From Caballeronia turbans (GTDB lineage: Bacteria; Pseudomonadota; Gammaproteobacteria; Burkholderiales; Burkholderiaceae), in contig FCOD02000009.1 in assembly GCA_001544655.2 (NCBI GenBank), positions 1 through 64,000 of the forward strand: a stretch of 64,000 nt of DNA. The letters are read 5' to 3'. A model generated the notes under the pieces. That model worked only from the letters and a program-made list of their open reading frames with translations, was not told the origin of the DNA and did no database searches. Positions 8,285 through 17,479 of the stretch are shown piece after piece. The translations under genes and the position numbers were made by a program. Numbering within the stretch: position 1 is the stretch's first letter; each line of letters opens with the position of its first letter.

Positions 8285-8587
8285 GTGAGAACGAAGCTGG
8301 CAAGCATTGCTGTGTCACTCATCATGGGCGTTGTGGGCGTGTCCGCGGCCCCGCTTTCCTATGCTCAAGATACTGGTTCGGCCGCAACGGACGCGACGCA
8401 AGCCGCACCCATGACGAAAGCGGAAAAAAAGGCCGCGCGAAAACAGGCGCGCGCGAAGAAGAACGCCGAGTTGAAGAAACTCGAGGACGCGGGCTACAAC
8501 CCCGGCCGCGCCAACGATCCCAACTATCCCCAGGATTTGCAGAACGCTCAGAAAAAAGCGGGGATCGGGGCGGGCGCGAGTCAGTAG
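8285..8587 (+). CDS. Small exported Lys/Ala-rich protein, 100 aa
   Basis: I recognise this only as a small exported protein type common in Burkholderiaceae. Residues 1-27 form a signal peptide with cleavage probably after SYA. The mature part has a strongly basic helix (TKAEKKAARKQARAKKNAEL, about 44-63) and then a conserved-looking tail GYNPGRANDPNYPQDLQNA. Translation starts at a GTG preceded by ACGGAGA. There are no cysteines or membrane spans in the mature part. A periplasmic or surface role is likely; the function is unknown. It is transcribed alone. Confidence 0.75.
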   Translation: MRTKLASIAVSLIMGVVGVSAAPLSYAQDTGSAATDATQAAPMTKAEKKAARKQARAKKNAELKKLEDAGYNPGRANDPNYPQDLQNAQKKAGIGAGASQ

Positions 8588-8752
8588 GTCTTTGCCCGTC
8601 GCGGGTTGCCGTTGCCGCTGAAGGCATCGGTCGATCTCGTGATAGGACGGCTGCGATAGCTGAACAAAAAAATCCGTGCAATTGGGGTTCGGGCCGCTTG
8701 CACGCCGAATTCTCTTGTCCAACACTTCATTGCATTCCGATTAGCCAGATAT

Positions 8753-8772
8753 CTGTCCGATATACTGGACAG
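8753..8772. promoter_or_regulatory. Candidate operator upstream of the ABC importer operon
   Basis: CTGTCC-N8-GGACAG is a perfect 6-bp inverted repeat about 80 bp before the start of the solute-binding protein gene, with an extra TTGTCC half-site near 8715. The operon ends in an IclR regulator gene, so this is a plausible binding site for it. Symmetry is visible; ownership is inference. Confidence 0.5.
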
Positions 8773-8850
8773 TGCGCCGTGACTAGCTCTACGATGCAGA
8801 CGGGCTTTGGAACCGGTTCCGCTTCCCAATTTTTCCATCAGGACCCGCAC

Positions 8851-9693
8851 ATGAAACTCTCGAACTTAGGCGCAAGAAGTGTCTCGCTGTTCGTCATCGC
8901 CGCAGCGCTGGCGTTGTCCGCATGTACGAAAGTTTCGACGCCGGCGGAAGGGGGCCCCACGGCAGGCTCTGCTCCCACGCTTCAGGCCGTACTTCAACGC
9001 GGTACCTTGCGTGTCGGCGACTGCCTGACCTTCGCGCCCTTCGGCTTCTACAACAAGGACGGTCAACCGGACGGGTACGACGTCGATCTCGCCAAGGAGC
9101 TCGCCAAACAAATGGGCGTCAAGCTCGAAGTCGTGAACACGACGAGCGCGAACCGGATTCCGAACCTGCAGACGAGCAAGGTCGATGTCGTGTTCTGCAA
9201 CTTCACGCGCAACCTGGAGCGCGCGAAGGTCATCGAATTCACGACGCCTTACGTCGTCGCGAGCGAGGCGTTGCTGGTCAAGAAGAGCAGCGGCATTCAG
9301 TCCGTCAAGGACATGGGCAACCGTACGATCGCGACCGTGAAAGGCTCGACCAACGGCGATGAAGTCCGCTCGCTGAACATTCCCATCAAGATCCAGGAAT
9401 ACGACAGCTCGCAGGCCGCGATTCTCGCCGTGAAGCAAGGTCAGGCCGACGCGATGATCGAGGACAACAACTTCCTCGCATATCAGGCGACGCTCGACCC
9501 CGAACTGACCGTGACGAACGAAGCGCTCGTGCCGCTCGAATACAACGGCTTCGGCGTGAAGGCGGGCGATCAGGCGTGGCTTAATTACCTGAACCTGTTC
9601 CTCTTCAACATCAACGCGTCGAAGCTCAACGCGCAGCTCTACAAAAAGTGGTTCGGCACCGATCCGCGCTATCCGCTCAACCCGCAGTTCTGA
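8851..9693 (+). CDS. Amino acid-type ABC importer, solute-binding lipoprotein
   Basis: This periplasmic binding protein of the polar amino acid family (SBP_bac_3) would capture the substrate for the permeases encoded next. Of 280 residues, a lipoprotein signal ends in LSAC with Cys at 25. The binding fold starts near 50 with GTLRVGDCLTFAPFGF and YDVDLAKELA, which are classic family motifs. The start is the ATG before the signal sequence, preceded by AGGA; a long in-frame extension upstream is spurious. It is the first gene of a four-gene importer operon followed by an IclR regulator. The substrate cannot be told from sequence. Confidence 0.93.
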   Translation: MKLSNLGARSVSLFVIAAALALSACTKVSTPAEGGPTAGSAPTLQAVLQRGTLRVGDCLTFAPFGFYNKDGQPDGYDVDLAKELAKQMGVKLEVVNTTSANRIPNLQTSKVDVVFCNFTRNLERAKVIEFTTPYVVASEALLVKKSSGIQSVKDMGNRTIATVKGSTNGDEVRSLNIPIKIQEYDSSQAAILAVKQGQADAMIEDNNFLAYQATLDPELTVTNEALVPLEYNGFGVKAGDQAWLNYLNLFLFNINASKLNAQLYKKWFGTDPRYPLNPQF

Positions 9694-9744
9694 GAAAGGC
9701 GTGATGTCGATATCGCATGAAACCGGAACGACGCGGAGGCTGAA

Positions 9745-10461
9745 ATGAGTTACGAGTGGCTCACCTTGTGGGGCTATGTCCCCGAGTTCCTGAAAGCCGG
9801 CTGGCTGACTCTGCAAGTGACGCTGCTCGCGTTCGTGCTGGCGGTGCTGCTCGGACTGCTGACGGCGCTGGCCAGCATATCGCCGGTCGCCGTGTTCCGG
9901 TACATCGCCCGGGCTTATGTCGAAGTCATCCGCAATACGCCGGTTCTCCTGCAGATCTTCATCGTGTTCTTCGGCTTGCCGTCGGCGGGCATTTCGCTCG
10001 ATGCCTACTGGGCGGGCGTAATCGCACTGGGGCTCAATGTCGGCGCTTACCTGTCGGAAGTGTTTCGCGCGGGCATTCAGTCCGTGCCGCGCGGACAGCT
10101 CGAAGCCGCGGGCATTCTCGGTCTCGAGCGCGGTCAGATCTTCACCGAGATCGTATTGCCGCAGGCCGCGCGTGCGGTTTATCCGGCGATCGTCAACTAT
10201 CTGATTCAGCTCTTGCTCGGCACCTCGCTGCTGTCCGCGATTGCGTTGCCCGAACTTACGGGCACCGCGACGGTGATCAACTCGCGCACGCTGCTGTACG
10301 TCCAGACCTTCGCGGTCGTTCTCGTCGCGTATCTGGTGCTGAGCAACGTGCTGTCGTGGATCGCTAGCCAACTCGGCGCCCGGATGTTTCATCCGCCGCT
10401 GATCGTGCGGCCGCGCGCACGGTTCGGCGGCTTCGCGTTGCGCCGCGCCAATCGCGCCTGA
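9745..10461 (+). CDS. Amino acid-type ABC importer permease 1
   Basis: This inner-membrane permease of the HisM/GlnP type has 238 residues. It has about five membrane segments and the EAA loop that docks the ATPase (QLEAAGILGLERGQIFTEIVLPQA, about 112-135). The N-terminal YEWLTLWGYVPEFLKAGWLTLQVTLLA and the later RNTPVLLQIFIVFFGLP are typical of His/Glu/opine-type permeases. The ATG follows GGAGGCTGAA. It lies 51 bp after the binding protein gene and 21 bp before the second permease. The two permeases probably form a heterodimer. Confidence 0.94.
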   Translation: MSYEWLTLWGYVPEFLKAGWLTLQVTLLAFVLAVLLGLLTALASISPVAVFRYIARAYVEVIRNTPVLLQIFIVFFGLPSAGISLDAYWAGVIALGLNVGAYLSEVFRAGIQSVPRGQLEAAGILGLERGQIFTEIVLPQAARAVYPAIVNYLIQLLLGTSLLSAIALPELTGTATVINSRTLLYVQTFAVVLVAYLVLSNVLSWIASQLGARMFHPPLIVRPRARFGGFALRRANRA

Positions 10462-10482
10462 TGCCCGAACCGGAGCCGCATC

Positions 10483-11127
10483 ATGTCAATCGAATTGCTG
10501 AGAACCAGTCTGTCGATCCTGCTGCAAGGTCTCGTGACGACGCTGCTGCTGTCGGTCGCCTCGATCGTCGGCGGCACGTTGATCGGCCTTCTTGCCGCCG
10601 TGTTGCGATCGTTCGGACCGTGGGGCACGGATCGCATCGCGCGCCTTTATACCGAGCTCTTTCGCGGCACGCCTGTCCTGATCACGCTGATGTTCATCTA
10701 TTTCGGCGTCTCTTACTTCGGTTATGCAATCGACGTCTTCGCGGCCGGCGTGATCGGCCTGAGCGTCTATCAGGGCGCGTATATCGCCGAAGTGTTCCGT
10801 TCGGGGATCGAATCGGTGGCGAAGGGCCAATGGGAAGTCTCGCAGATTCTCGGTCTGTCGCGCATGCAGGCGTTCGCGTTCGTCGTGTTGCCGCAGACCG
10901 GCAGGATCGTGCTGCCGCCGCTCATCGGACAATACCTCTCGCTGATCAAGGACACGTCGATCGTCAGCATGATCGGCATGTCCGAGCTGATGCACGGCGG
11001 GCAGGCGATCGTCGATCGGATCGGCAAGCCGGTCGAGATATACGGGCTCGTCGCACTCATCTATTTCGTCGTGTGCTTCCCGCTTTCGCAATGGGTGCGC
11101 CACCATGACCGCAGGAGACTGTCGTGA
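10483..11127 (+). CDS. Amino acid-type ABC importer permease 2
   Basis: This is the second inner-membrane permease of the same importer, 214 residues. The paralogous motifs are present: [16 protein letters not shown] and an EAA loop ([20 protein letters not shown]). The ATG follows CCGGAG at good spacing. Its stop overlaps the start of the ATPase gene (GTGA), which indicates translational coupling. It is slightly shorter than the first permease but has the expected number of spans. Its co-transcription with the flanking genes is strongly implied by spacing. Confidence 0.94.
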   Translation: MSIELLRTSLSILLQGLVTTLLLSVASIVGGTLIGLLAAVLRSFGPWGTDRIARLYTELFRGTPVLITLMFIYFGVSYFGYAIDVFAAGVIGLSVYQGAYIAEVFRSGIESVAKGQWEVSQILGLSRMQAFAFVVLPQTGRIVLPPLIGQYLSLIKDTSIVSMIGMSELMHGGQAIVDRIGKPVEIYGLVALIYFVVCFPLSQWVRHHDRRRLS

Positions 11128-11876
11128 GCAATCAAAGCCAGACCAGGCCCGTCATTTCGCTCTCGGGCGTCAGTAAAGCATTCGGCGCGACGCGCGTGCT
11201 CAACGAGATCAATCTCGACGTGCGGGCGGGCGAGGTGCTCGTGCTCATCGGCGCGTCGGGTTCGGGCAAGAGCACGGTGCTGCGCATCATGGCAGGACTC
11301 GAAACGACGGATTCCGGCGAAGTCTGGGTCAACGACGTGCCGATGCACGACCCGAAGCGCGCACGCGACATTCGCGGTCACGTCGGCATGGTCTTCCAGC
11401 AGTTCAATCTGTTTCCGCACAAGACCGCGCTCGGCAACGTGACGCTTGCGTTGATCAAGGCGCGCAAGATGAATCCGGCCGATGCGCGCAAGCGCGCAAT
11501 GGAGGTCCTCGATCGCGTCGGGCTCGCGGATCGGGCCGACCATTACCCGAGCCAGTTGTCGGGCGGGCAACAGCAGCGCGTCGCGATCGCGCGGGCGCTC
11601 GCGGTCGAGCCGGGCATCATGTTCTTCGATGAAGCGACGTCGGCGCTCGATCCGGAACTCGTCGGCGAAGTCACCGAAGTAATGCGCGGACTCGCACGCG
11701 ACGGCATGACGATGGTCGTCGTCACGCATGAAATGGGTTTCGCGCGCAAGACCGCCGATCGCGTCGTCTTCATGGACAAGGGCGTGATCGCGGAGCAGGG
11801 CGAGCCGGAGGAGATCTTCGTCAACCCATCGAACGAGCGCACCCGGCAGTTTCTGCATCGCGTGCTCGACCATTGA
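11124..11876 (+). CDS. Amino acid-type ABC importer ATPase
   Basis: This is the ATP-binding subunit that powers the importer, on the cytoplasmic face of the two permeases. Of 250 residues, Walker A is GASGSGKST (about 43-51), the Q-loop lies in FQQFNLFP, the signature is LSGGQQQR (about 145-152), Walker B is [13 protein letters not shown], and the switch His is in VVTHEMGF. The length and the GlnQ/HisP-like pattern fit polar amino acid uptake. It starts at a GTG that overlaps the permease stop codon. No odd residues are seen in the catalytic motifs. Confidence 0.96.
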   Translation: MSNQSQTRPVISLSGVSKAFGATRVLNEINLDVRAGEVLVLIGASGSGKSTVLRIMAGLETTDSGEVWVNDVPMHDPKRARDIRGHVGMVFQQFNLFPHKTALGNVTLALIKARKMNPADARKRAMEVLDRVGLADRADHYPSQLSGGQQQRVAIARALAVEPGIMFFDEATSALDPELVGEVTEVMRGLARDGMTMVVVTHEMGFARKTADRVVFMDKGVIAEQGEPEEIFVNPSNERTRQFLHRVLDH

Positions 11877-11894
11877 CGCATACGGAGTGAATGC

Positions 11895-12644
11895 ATGGCA
11901 GTTACAGAATCGTCGCGAGCGAGAGGCGTGGACCGGGTCATTGCCATGTTTCGGCAATTGCATCTCGCCCAGCGCCCGATGACGATGCGCGAGTTGATCG
12001 AAGCGACCGGTGCGCCGCGTTCGAGCATCTATGAGCTGGTCGCGATTCTCGCGGAAGTCGGCTGGCTCGAAACATCGGCCGATGGAAGCGTCTTCTTCGG
12101 TCGGGAGATGCACTACTACGGCTCCGACTATGCCACGCACAACGACCTGATCAGCCGCGCGCATCAGTCGATTCTCGCGCTGGTGCGCAAGTATGACGAA
12201 ACCACGCAGTTGTGCATGCTCGAGGGCAACAAGTACACCGTGGTGCTGTCCGAGAACAGCGCGCGCCCGTTCAACATCAGTTCGGATATCGGCGTGAGAG
12301 TGCCGATTCCGTGGACTGCGACCGGACGCCTCCTGCTGGGTCATCTGAACGCCGACGACATCCGCGCGTTGATTCCGCGCGAGGACTTCACGCTCGACAA
12401 CGGCGTGACGATCGACTTCGATGAATTCATGCGCGATGTCCAGCGCGCGAAGGAACTGGGCTACTGCTGCACGGAAGGATTGTCGAACGCGTTTCGCCTG
12501 TGCATGGCGGCGCCCGTGCGCGATCGCGCCGGCATGCCGATCGCCGCGCTGTGCTTCATGACGGGTCGCGATACCGATCCCGAACGCCGGCAGGCGATGC
12601 TCGACGACCTGCTTCAGTCCGCGAAGGCGCTGTCGCGCAGATAG
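11895..12644 (+). CDS. IclR-family transcriptional regulator
   Basis: This 249-residue regulator has an N-terminal winged helix (RPMTMRELIEATGAPRSSIYELVAIL, about 27-52) and a C-terminal IclR ligand-binding domain (for example IPWTATGRLLLGHL and the late CMAAPVRDRAGMPIAALCF). It follows the importer ATPase gene by 18 bp in the same direction and probably controls that operon, perhaps through the inverted repeat at 8753-8772. The ATG is preceded by CGGAG. Ligand and sign of control are unknown. Confidence 0.93.
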   Translation: MAVTESSRARGVDRVIAMFRQLHLAQRPMTMRELIEATGAPRSSIYELVAILAEVGWLETSADGSVFFGREMHYYGSDYATHNDLISRAHQSILALVRKYDETTQLCMLEGNKYTVVLSENSARPFNISSDIGVRVPIPWTATGRLLLGHLNADDIRALIPREDFTLDNGVTIDFDEFMRDVQRAKELGYCCTEGLSNAFRLCMAAPVRDRAGMPIAALCFMTGRDTDPERRQAMLDDLLQSAKALSRR

Positions 12645-12898
12645 TGTTCGTATGGCTCGTCGCAAGTTCGCGTGGAAGAGCGCCGCGCGGCCGGGACGGT
12701 TACTTGCACGCTCACACCGCAGGCGCGCACGGAGCACGCTTCGTCCGCGAACTCACTTACCGCACGCCTTCGCTCTGGTTTGCGCTCCTCGATCGCATCG
12801 CGCGAAGGGCACGAGAAAGCGCGGTTCAGCTTTGCCAAGGTACTCGTAAACTCACGCTGTTACGATTTCGCCTCTTTCCTCTCGAAGACAACGAACTC

Positions 12899-13039
12899 AT
12901 GAAAAAGGCTGTTCTCGCCGTATTGGCCGCTGGCATGGCATTTTTTTCCGTCGCTCCGGCTTTTGCTGACTCGCATCACCATCATCCGGTGTGCCACAAG
13001 GTGCGCGTGCATCATCATTGGGAGCGCCACTGCAAGTAA
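12899..13039 (+). CDS. Small exported His-rich peptide, 46 aa
   Basis: A short gene encodes a clear signal peptide (MKKAVLAVLAAGMAFFSVAP, then AFA) and a mature peptide of only 23 residues with 8 histidines and 2 cysteines (DSHHHHPVCHKVRVHHHWER). The mature part would be a strong metal ligand (Zn, Cu or Ni) in the periplasm. It is followed 23 bp later by a strong terminator, which supports a real stand-alone transcript. No good ribosome-binding site is seen, but the signal sequence is convincing. Metal handling is inferred from composition only. Confidence 0.78.
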   Translation: MKKAVLAVLAAGMAFFSVAPAFADSHHHHPVCHKVRVHHHWERHCK

Positions 13040-13062
13040 GCGCATTACGCTGCTGAAAGCAC

Positions 13063-13099
13063 AGAGCCCCGTCGCGAATGCTGACGGGGCTCTTTTTTT
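13063..13099 (+). terminator. Rho-independent terminator after the His-rich peptide gene
   Basis: An 11-bp perfect stem (AGAGCCCCGTC and its complement) with a 9-base loop is followed by a run of T. It ends transcription of the small exported peptide gene and separates it from the convergent efflux operon. Confidence 0.9.
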
Positions 13100-13110
13100 G
13101 ATGCGACGCT

Positions 13111-14610
13111 TCAGCGAACCCGCGCCACCGGCACCGCCGCATCCGACAACGCCCACCCCAGCCCGAGGCTTTTCTGAAGCGACACGAAGTCCTTCAGCAA
13201 TTCGGCTTGCGCCGCCACCACGTCCTGTTGCGCGACGAACTGCGTGCGTTGCGCATCGAGCAGATCGATGAGCGTCGATACGCCCGCCGTGTAACGCTGA
13301 CGCACGAGCGTGGCCGAGCGTTCCGCCGATGCCTGAACCTGCTGAAGCCGCACCACGTGCTCACGCTGATTGCCATAACGCGACAGCGACGAATTGGCGT
13401 CCTTCAGCGCGCCGAGCACGGTCTTCTCGTAGCGCGCTTCGGCTTCGTCGCGCGCGGCTTCGGCGGCATCGACATTCGCCGCCGTCCGTCCGAAGTCGAA
13501 CAGATTCCATTGCAGATACGGCACGCCGACCCAGGAAAAATTCTGCTTGCGCAGCAGATGGCCGGGGTCCGACGCGGAAAAGCCGATATCGCCGAGGAGG
13601 GACACCTTCGGGAAATAGTCCGCGATATGCTCGCCGATCTGCGCATTGCTCGACGCAAGACGCCGCTCGGCTGCGCGAATATCGGGACGCTGCTGCAGCA
13701 TCGTCGCCGGATCGCCGATCGGCACCGACGACGGCAACGCGGGCAGCGGCGCACGCGCGCCGAGTTCGGCATCGAGGGCGCCGGGCGTGCGGCCCGTCAG
13801 CACGGCGAGCTGATCCAGCGAGTCGGTGATCTGCACTTGCAGCGGCACGAGCGTCGCGCGCGTCGTATCGACCTGCGTGGTGAGGCGTTCGACATCGACT
13901 TCCGCCGCCGTGCCGCGCGCGCGGCGCTGCTCGGTGAGCGTGAGCATCTGCTGTTGATACTCGGCCGTGTGTTCGGCGAGGGCGAGCCGCTGCTGCTGGT
14001 CGCGCAGGTCGACGTACACCGAAGCCACTTCCGCGGCGAGCGAAACTTGCGCGTCGGAAAGATCTGCATCCACGGCGTCGGCTTCGTCCGATGCGGCTTC
14101 GATCGCGCGGCGCGTGCCGCCGAAGAGGTCGATTTCCCAGGAGGCGTCGAAACCCACGGTGTAGAAATCGACCGGACCGCGCCCGTTCGATGCCGCCGCG
14201 CCCTGATCACCCGACGACGAGCCGAAGATCGACGTATCCGGCGAACGCATGCGCAGCGCCGCCGCCGAAGCCGACACCTTGGGCAACTCGTTGGCGCGCT
14301 GCCCGCTCAGTTGCGAGCGCGACTGGCGCAGACGCGCCCGTGCCATCTTGAGGTCGGGATTGTGCGCGAACGCGGCATCGATCAAGGTATTCAGTTGCGC
14401 ATCGTCGAGTGCCTGCCATCACGCCGCGGGCGCATGCGTCGCGACGACGCCTCGTGCCGGTGCGCGCACGAATGCGCCGCTTTTCGCGGCATCGGACGCG
14501 ACATCCGGCGCGCCGTGATAGTCGGGGCCGACCGTGCACGCGGCGAGCGCCAGCGCGGCGAGCGGAAGCAAACAGGTGAAGCGTGAAGGAAACATCGTCG
14601 AATGATTCAT
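13111..14610 (-). pseudogene. Outer-membrane efflux lipoprotein (NodT/OprM family) with an in-frame stop
   Basis: This would be the outer-membrane channel of the tripartite drug pump encoded with it. The frame from 14610 begins with a lipoprotein signal (LAALALAACTVGPDY) and continues, uninterrupted except for one TGA at 14421-14419, to 13111, giving a full-length product of about 499 codons. Around the stop the frame reads APAA-stop-WQALDDAQL, exactly where NodT/OprM proteins carry the Trp-Trp pair of the PAAWW motif, so TGG to TGA is the obvious change. The rest (LIDAAFAHNPDLKMARARLR, repeated helical barrel domains) is intact. It is either a true nonsense pseudogene, a sequencing error, or a gene read through. 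It is the last gene of the operon. Confidence 0.88.
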
Positions 14611-14614
14611 GACA

Positions 14615-16180
14615 TCAGTGGCCGGCGGACGGCATCTCGCCGGCTTGAGCGCGCGGCGTCTTGAGAAGGAGCGCGAGCGGCAGGCACGCGAGCAGTGCGA
14701 TCGCCAGCACGTAAAAAGTTTCGGAGTAGGTCATCACGATTGCCTGCTGGCCGATTTGCATCGACAGCTGACCGAGCGCCTGCATTTTCGCGTGTGCGAT
14801 GTCGCCACCTTGCGCCGCGAAGCTCGCCGCGCTCGCCGCCATGCGCTCCTGACCGATCACCGAGTTCGCCGTCAGCGATTCGCGGATCGCCGCCGTATGG
14901 AAGTCGTTGCGACGGTCGATCACGGTGCCGATGATCGCGAGGCCGACCGACCCGCCGAGATTGCGCGCCATGTTGTAGAGGCCGGCCGCATCGCCGGATT
15001 CCTCGCGCGAAACCGCGGCCATCGACGCCTGATTGAGCGGCATCATCGCGAGCATCTGGCCGAAGCCGCGCAGGATCTGCGACCAGAAGAAGTCGTGCCC
15101 GACGCTTTGCGCGGTAAGCGAAATGTCGAGCAGGCAACTCGCCGCGAAGAACAGCAGCCCCGTGGTGACCAGCACGCGAAAATCCACCTTGCCGAGCAGA
15201 CGCGGCAGCACCGGCATGATGAGAAACGCGGGCACGCCGGACACCAGCATGATCGAGCCGGACTGCAATGCGTTATAACCCGCGACCACGCTCAGGAACT
15301 GCGGCAGCAGGAACGACACGCAGTAGAGTCCCGCGCCCACGGCGAACACGATCAGGATCACGCTCGCATAGCGCGGATTGCGCAGCAGCGAGAGCCGCAC
15401 GATCGGCTTTTTCGCAAAGAACTGCGAGAGCGCGATGAAGAGGAAGCCGAACGCCGTGACGCAGGTGAGCATCACGATCTCGCTCGATTCGAACCATTGA
15501 TTGCGCTGGCCTTCCTCCAGCACGACGGTGAGCGAACTCAGACCGATCGCCAGACCCGCAATGCCGAGCCAGTCGGCCTTGAGAAATGCCTCCCAGTGCG
15601 ACTTCTCGGGCGGCAAGCCGGTGATGAGCAGCGCGACGAGCGCAAAGCCCACCGGCACGTTCACGAAGAAGCACCACGACCATGAGATGTTCTCCGCGAG
15701 CCAGCCGCCGAGCACGGGGCCGAGCAGCGGTCCGAGCAGCACGATCAGACCGAAGATCGTCATGCCGACAGGCATCTGCTCGCGCGGCAGCCGCGTGCGG
15801 ATGATGGTCTGCGCGGTCGGGATCATCGCGCCGCCGGTGAAGCCCTGACCGATGCGGCCCACGACCATCATCGGCAGCGAGTTCGAAAGGCCGCACATTA
15901 CGGAAAAGAGCGTGAACAGCACCGCGTTGCCGAGCAGGAAGCTGCGCAGGCCGAATACGCGCGTGAGCCACGCGGCGAGCGGAATCATCACGATTTCCGA
16001 CATCAGGTAGCCGGTCGATATCCATGTGCCTTCGGTACCGGTCGCGCCGATCTCACCCTGAATCTGCGGCAGCGCGGAGTTGGTGATGGAGATATCGAGC
16101 GTGGCCATCAGCGCGCCGAGCGCACCGGCCGTGACCGCGATCCAGTCGACGGCGCTCGCGCGTGCGTGCGATTCAGTCAT
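14615..16180 (-). CDS. DHA2-family multidrug efflux transporter (EmrB-like)
   Basis: This 521-residue inner-membrane drug:H+ antiporter belongs to the 14-span DHA2 branch of the major facilitator superfamily. Motif A-like sequence (LTRVFGLRSFLLG), the motif C-type glycine-rich helix (GQGFTGGAMIPTAQTII, GPLLGPVLGGWLAENISWSWCFFVNVPVG) and the N-terminal TLDISITNSALPQIQGEIGAT are all present. The start is the ATG at MTESHAR, overlapping the stop of the upstream adaptor gene by 8 bp; an upstream in-frame ATG lies inside that gene. It would work with the HlyD-type adaptor and the broken outer-membrane protein encoded next. Confidence 0.94.
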   Translation of the reverse strand: MTESHARASAVDWIAVTAGALGALMATLDISITNSALPQIQGEIGATGTEGTWISTGYLMSEIVMIPLAAWLTRVFGLRSFLLGNAVLFTLFSVMCGLSNSLPMMVVGRIGQGFTGGAMIPTAQTIIRTRLPREQMPVGMTIFGLIVLLGPLLGPVLGGWLAENISWSWCFFVNVPVGFALVALLITGLPPEKSHWEAFLKADWLGIAGLAIGLSSLTVVLEEGQRNQWFESSEIVMLTCVTAFGFLFIALSQFFAKKPIVRLSLLRNPRYASVILIVFAVGAGLYCVSFLLPQFLSVVAGYNALQSGSIMLVSGVPAFLIMPVLPRLLGKVDFRVLVTTGLLFFAASCLLDISLTAQSVGHDFFWSQILRGFGQMLAMMPLNQASMAAVSREESGDAAGLYNMARNLGGSVGLAIIGTVIDRRNDFHTAAIRESLTANSVIGQERMAASAASFAAQGGDIAHAKMQALGQLSMQIGQQAIVMTYSETFYVLAIALLACLPLALLLKTPRAQAGEMPSAGH

Positions 16181-17300
16181 GGCGATTCTCGGCGGCGACG
16201 CGCTTGCTGTCGTCGGTGGCCGCTTTCGTGTCGACATCGACCGTCACCGACAATCCCGGCAGCAGCACCTTGCGCGTTTCAGGACCCGTATCGACGCGAA
16301 TACGCACGGGCACGCGCTGCACGATCTTCGTGAAGTTCCCGGTCGCGTTCTCGGGCGGCAGCAGCGCGAACTGCGCGCCGGTGCCGGGCGCGAAGCTTTC
16401 GACGACACCGTGCAGCTCGGTGCCCTTGAGCGCATCGACGTGCAACGTCGCTGGCTGACCGACACGCATCCGGCCCACTTGCGTTTCCTTGAAGTTCGCC
16501 TCGAGATACAGCGACTGGACCGGCACGACCGTCATCAGGCGCGTGCCGGGTTGCACGTACTGGCCGACGCGCACCGTGCGGTCGCCCACGCGACCCGCGA
16601 CCGGACTCACGAGCGTCGTGTCGTCGAGGTCGAGCTTCGACTGGTTGAGTTGCGCCTGCGCCGCTTCCATCTGCGCGCGCGCCTGCGCGATCTGCGCTTC
16701 GGTCGCGCCGATCTGCATCGTGGCGGAGCGCGCGGCGGCGAGATTCGCGGCGAGCGTGGCGCGCGCCTGATCGCGCGTCGAAACGAGACTGGCGAGGCGC
16801 TCGGCGGTTTCGGCGCCGGTCGCGACGAGCGGACGATAGCGAGTGACGTCGTCCTCCGCGTGCGTGAGGCTCACGCGCGACACATCGGCCTGCGCCTTCG
16901 CCTGCTCGGCGTTCGCGTGCTGCTGCTTCAATTCGGCTTGCGCGCGCTGGATATCGGCGGCGCGCGCATCGAGCGTCGCCTTTGCCTGATCGAGCGATGC
17001 CTGATACTGCCGCGCGTCGAGGCGCGCGAGCGGCGCACCCGCCGCGACGGCCTGATTGTCGTCGACCAGGACTTCCGTGATGTAGCCGCTCACCTTCGGC
17101 GCGATGGTCACGCTGTCGGCCTTGAGATAGGCGTCGTCGGTGGTTTCGACGAAGCGGCCGACAGTCCACCAGCGCAAACCCCACGCAACGCCGACGACGA
17201 CCGCGACGATTCCGATCGCGATCAGCACGCGCTTGCGTGACGGTTTGCCTTGGGCGGCGTCAACGGGTTGGTCGCCGTGCGTGGGCACTGTGACTGACAT
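16173..17300 (-). CDS. HlyD/EmrA-family efflux adaptor protein
   Basis: This periplasmic adaptor bridges the inner-membrane antiporter to the outer-membrane channel. Of 375 residues, an N-terminal anchor (RVLIAIGIVAVVVGVAWGL, about 22-40) precedes a barrel-sandwich part (APKVSGYITEVLVDDNQAV), a long coiled-coil rich in Ala and Gln (about 100-220), and the return half DTTLVSPVAGRVGDRTVRVGQYV. The start is the ATG preceded by CGGAGA; an in-frame upstream extension runs into the regulatory region. It is the first gene of the efflux operon and is divergent from the TetR gene. Confidence 0.94.
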   Translation of the reverse strand: MSVTVPTHGDQPVDAAQGKPSRKRVLIAIGIVAVVVGVAWGLRWWTVGRFVETTDDAYLKADSVTIAPKVSGYITEVLVDDNQAVAAGAPLARLDARQYQASLDQAKATLDARAADIQRAQAELKQQHANAEQAKAQADVSRVSLTHAEDDVTRYRPLVATGAETAERLASLVSTRDQARATLAANLAAARSATMQIGATEAQIAQARAQMEAAQAQLNQSKLDLDDTTLVSPVAGRVGDRTVRVGQYVQPGTRLMTVVPVQSLYLEANFKETQVGRMRVGQPATLHVDALKGTELHGVVESFAPGTGAQFALLPPENATGNFTKIVQRVPVRIRVDTGPETRKVLLPGLSVTVDVDTKAATDDSKRVAAENRHD

Positions 17301-17321
17301 GATTTCTCCGGGATCTTTTGC

Positions 17322-17343
17322 ACTACCGCGTGCGTACGGTAGT
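17322..17343. promoter_or_regulatory. Inverted repeat in the efflux leader
   Basis: ACTACCG-N8-CGGTAGT is a perfect 7-bp inverted repeat 22 bp upstream of the adaptor start. It could fold in the mRNA leader near the ribosome-binding site or bind a second regulator. Nothing more can be said from sequence. Confidence 0.35.
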
Positions 17344-17409
17344 CTTCGGTGAATACGAGACGGCGAGCGCGCTTGCGGCGTGTGCGATACACGCGGTGCG
17401 CTCGCCAAA

Positions 17410-17427
17410 CTAGACGGTGTCGTCTAG
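17410..17427. promoter_or_regulatory. TetR operator 1
   Basis: CTAGACG-N4-CGTCTAG is a perfect 18-bp palindrome in the space between the efflux operon and the divergent TetR gene. A second identical-arm copy lies 29 bp away. Such paired sites usually let the regulator repress both promoters. Confidence 0.82.
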
Positions 17428-17438
17428 TATGCCCGAGT

Positions 17439-17456
17439 CTAGACGATTGCGTCTAG
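17439..17456. promoter_or_regulatory. TetR operator 2
   Basis: CTAGACG-N4-CGTCTAG is a second perfect copy, with a different 4-base centre (ATTG against GTGT). It lies 23 bp upstream of the TetR ATG. Centre-to-centre distance to the first copy is 29 bp. Confidence 0.82.
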
Positions 17457-17479
17457 TTTTGCCCGTCCCAGGAGCGACG

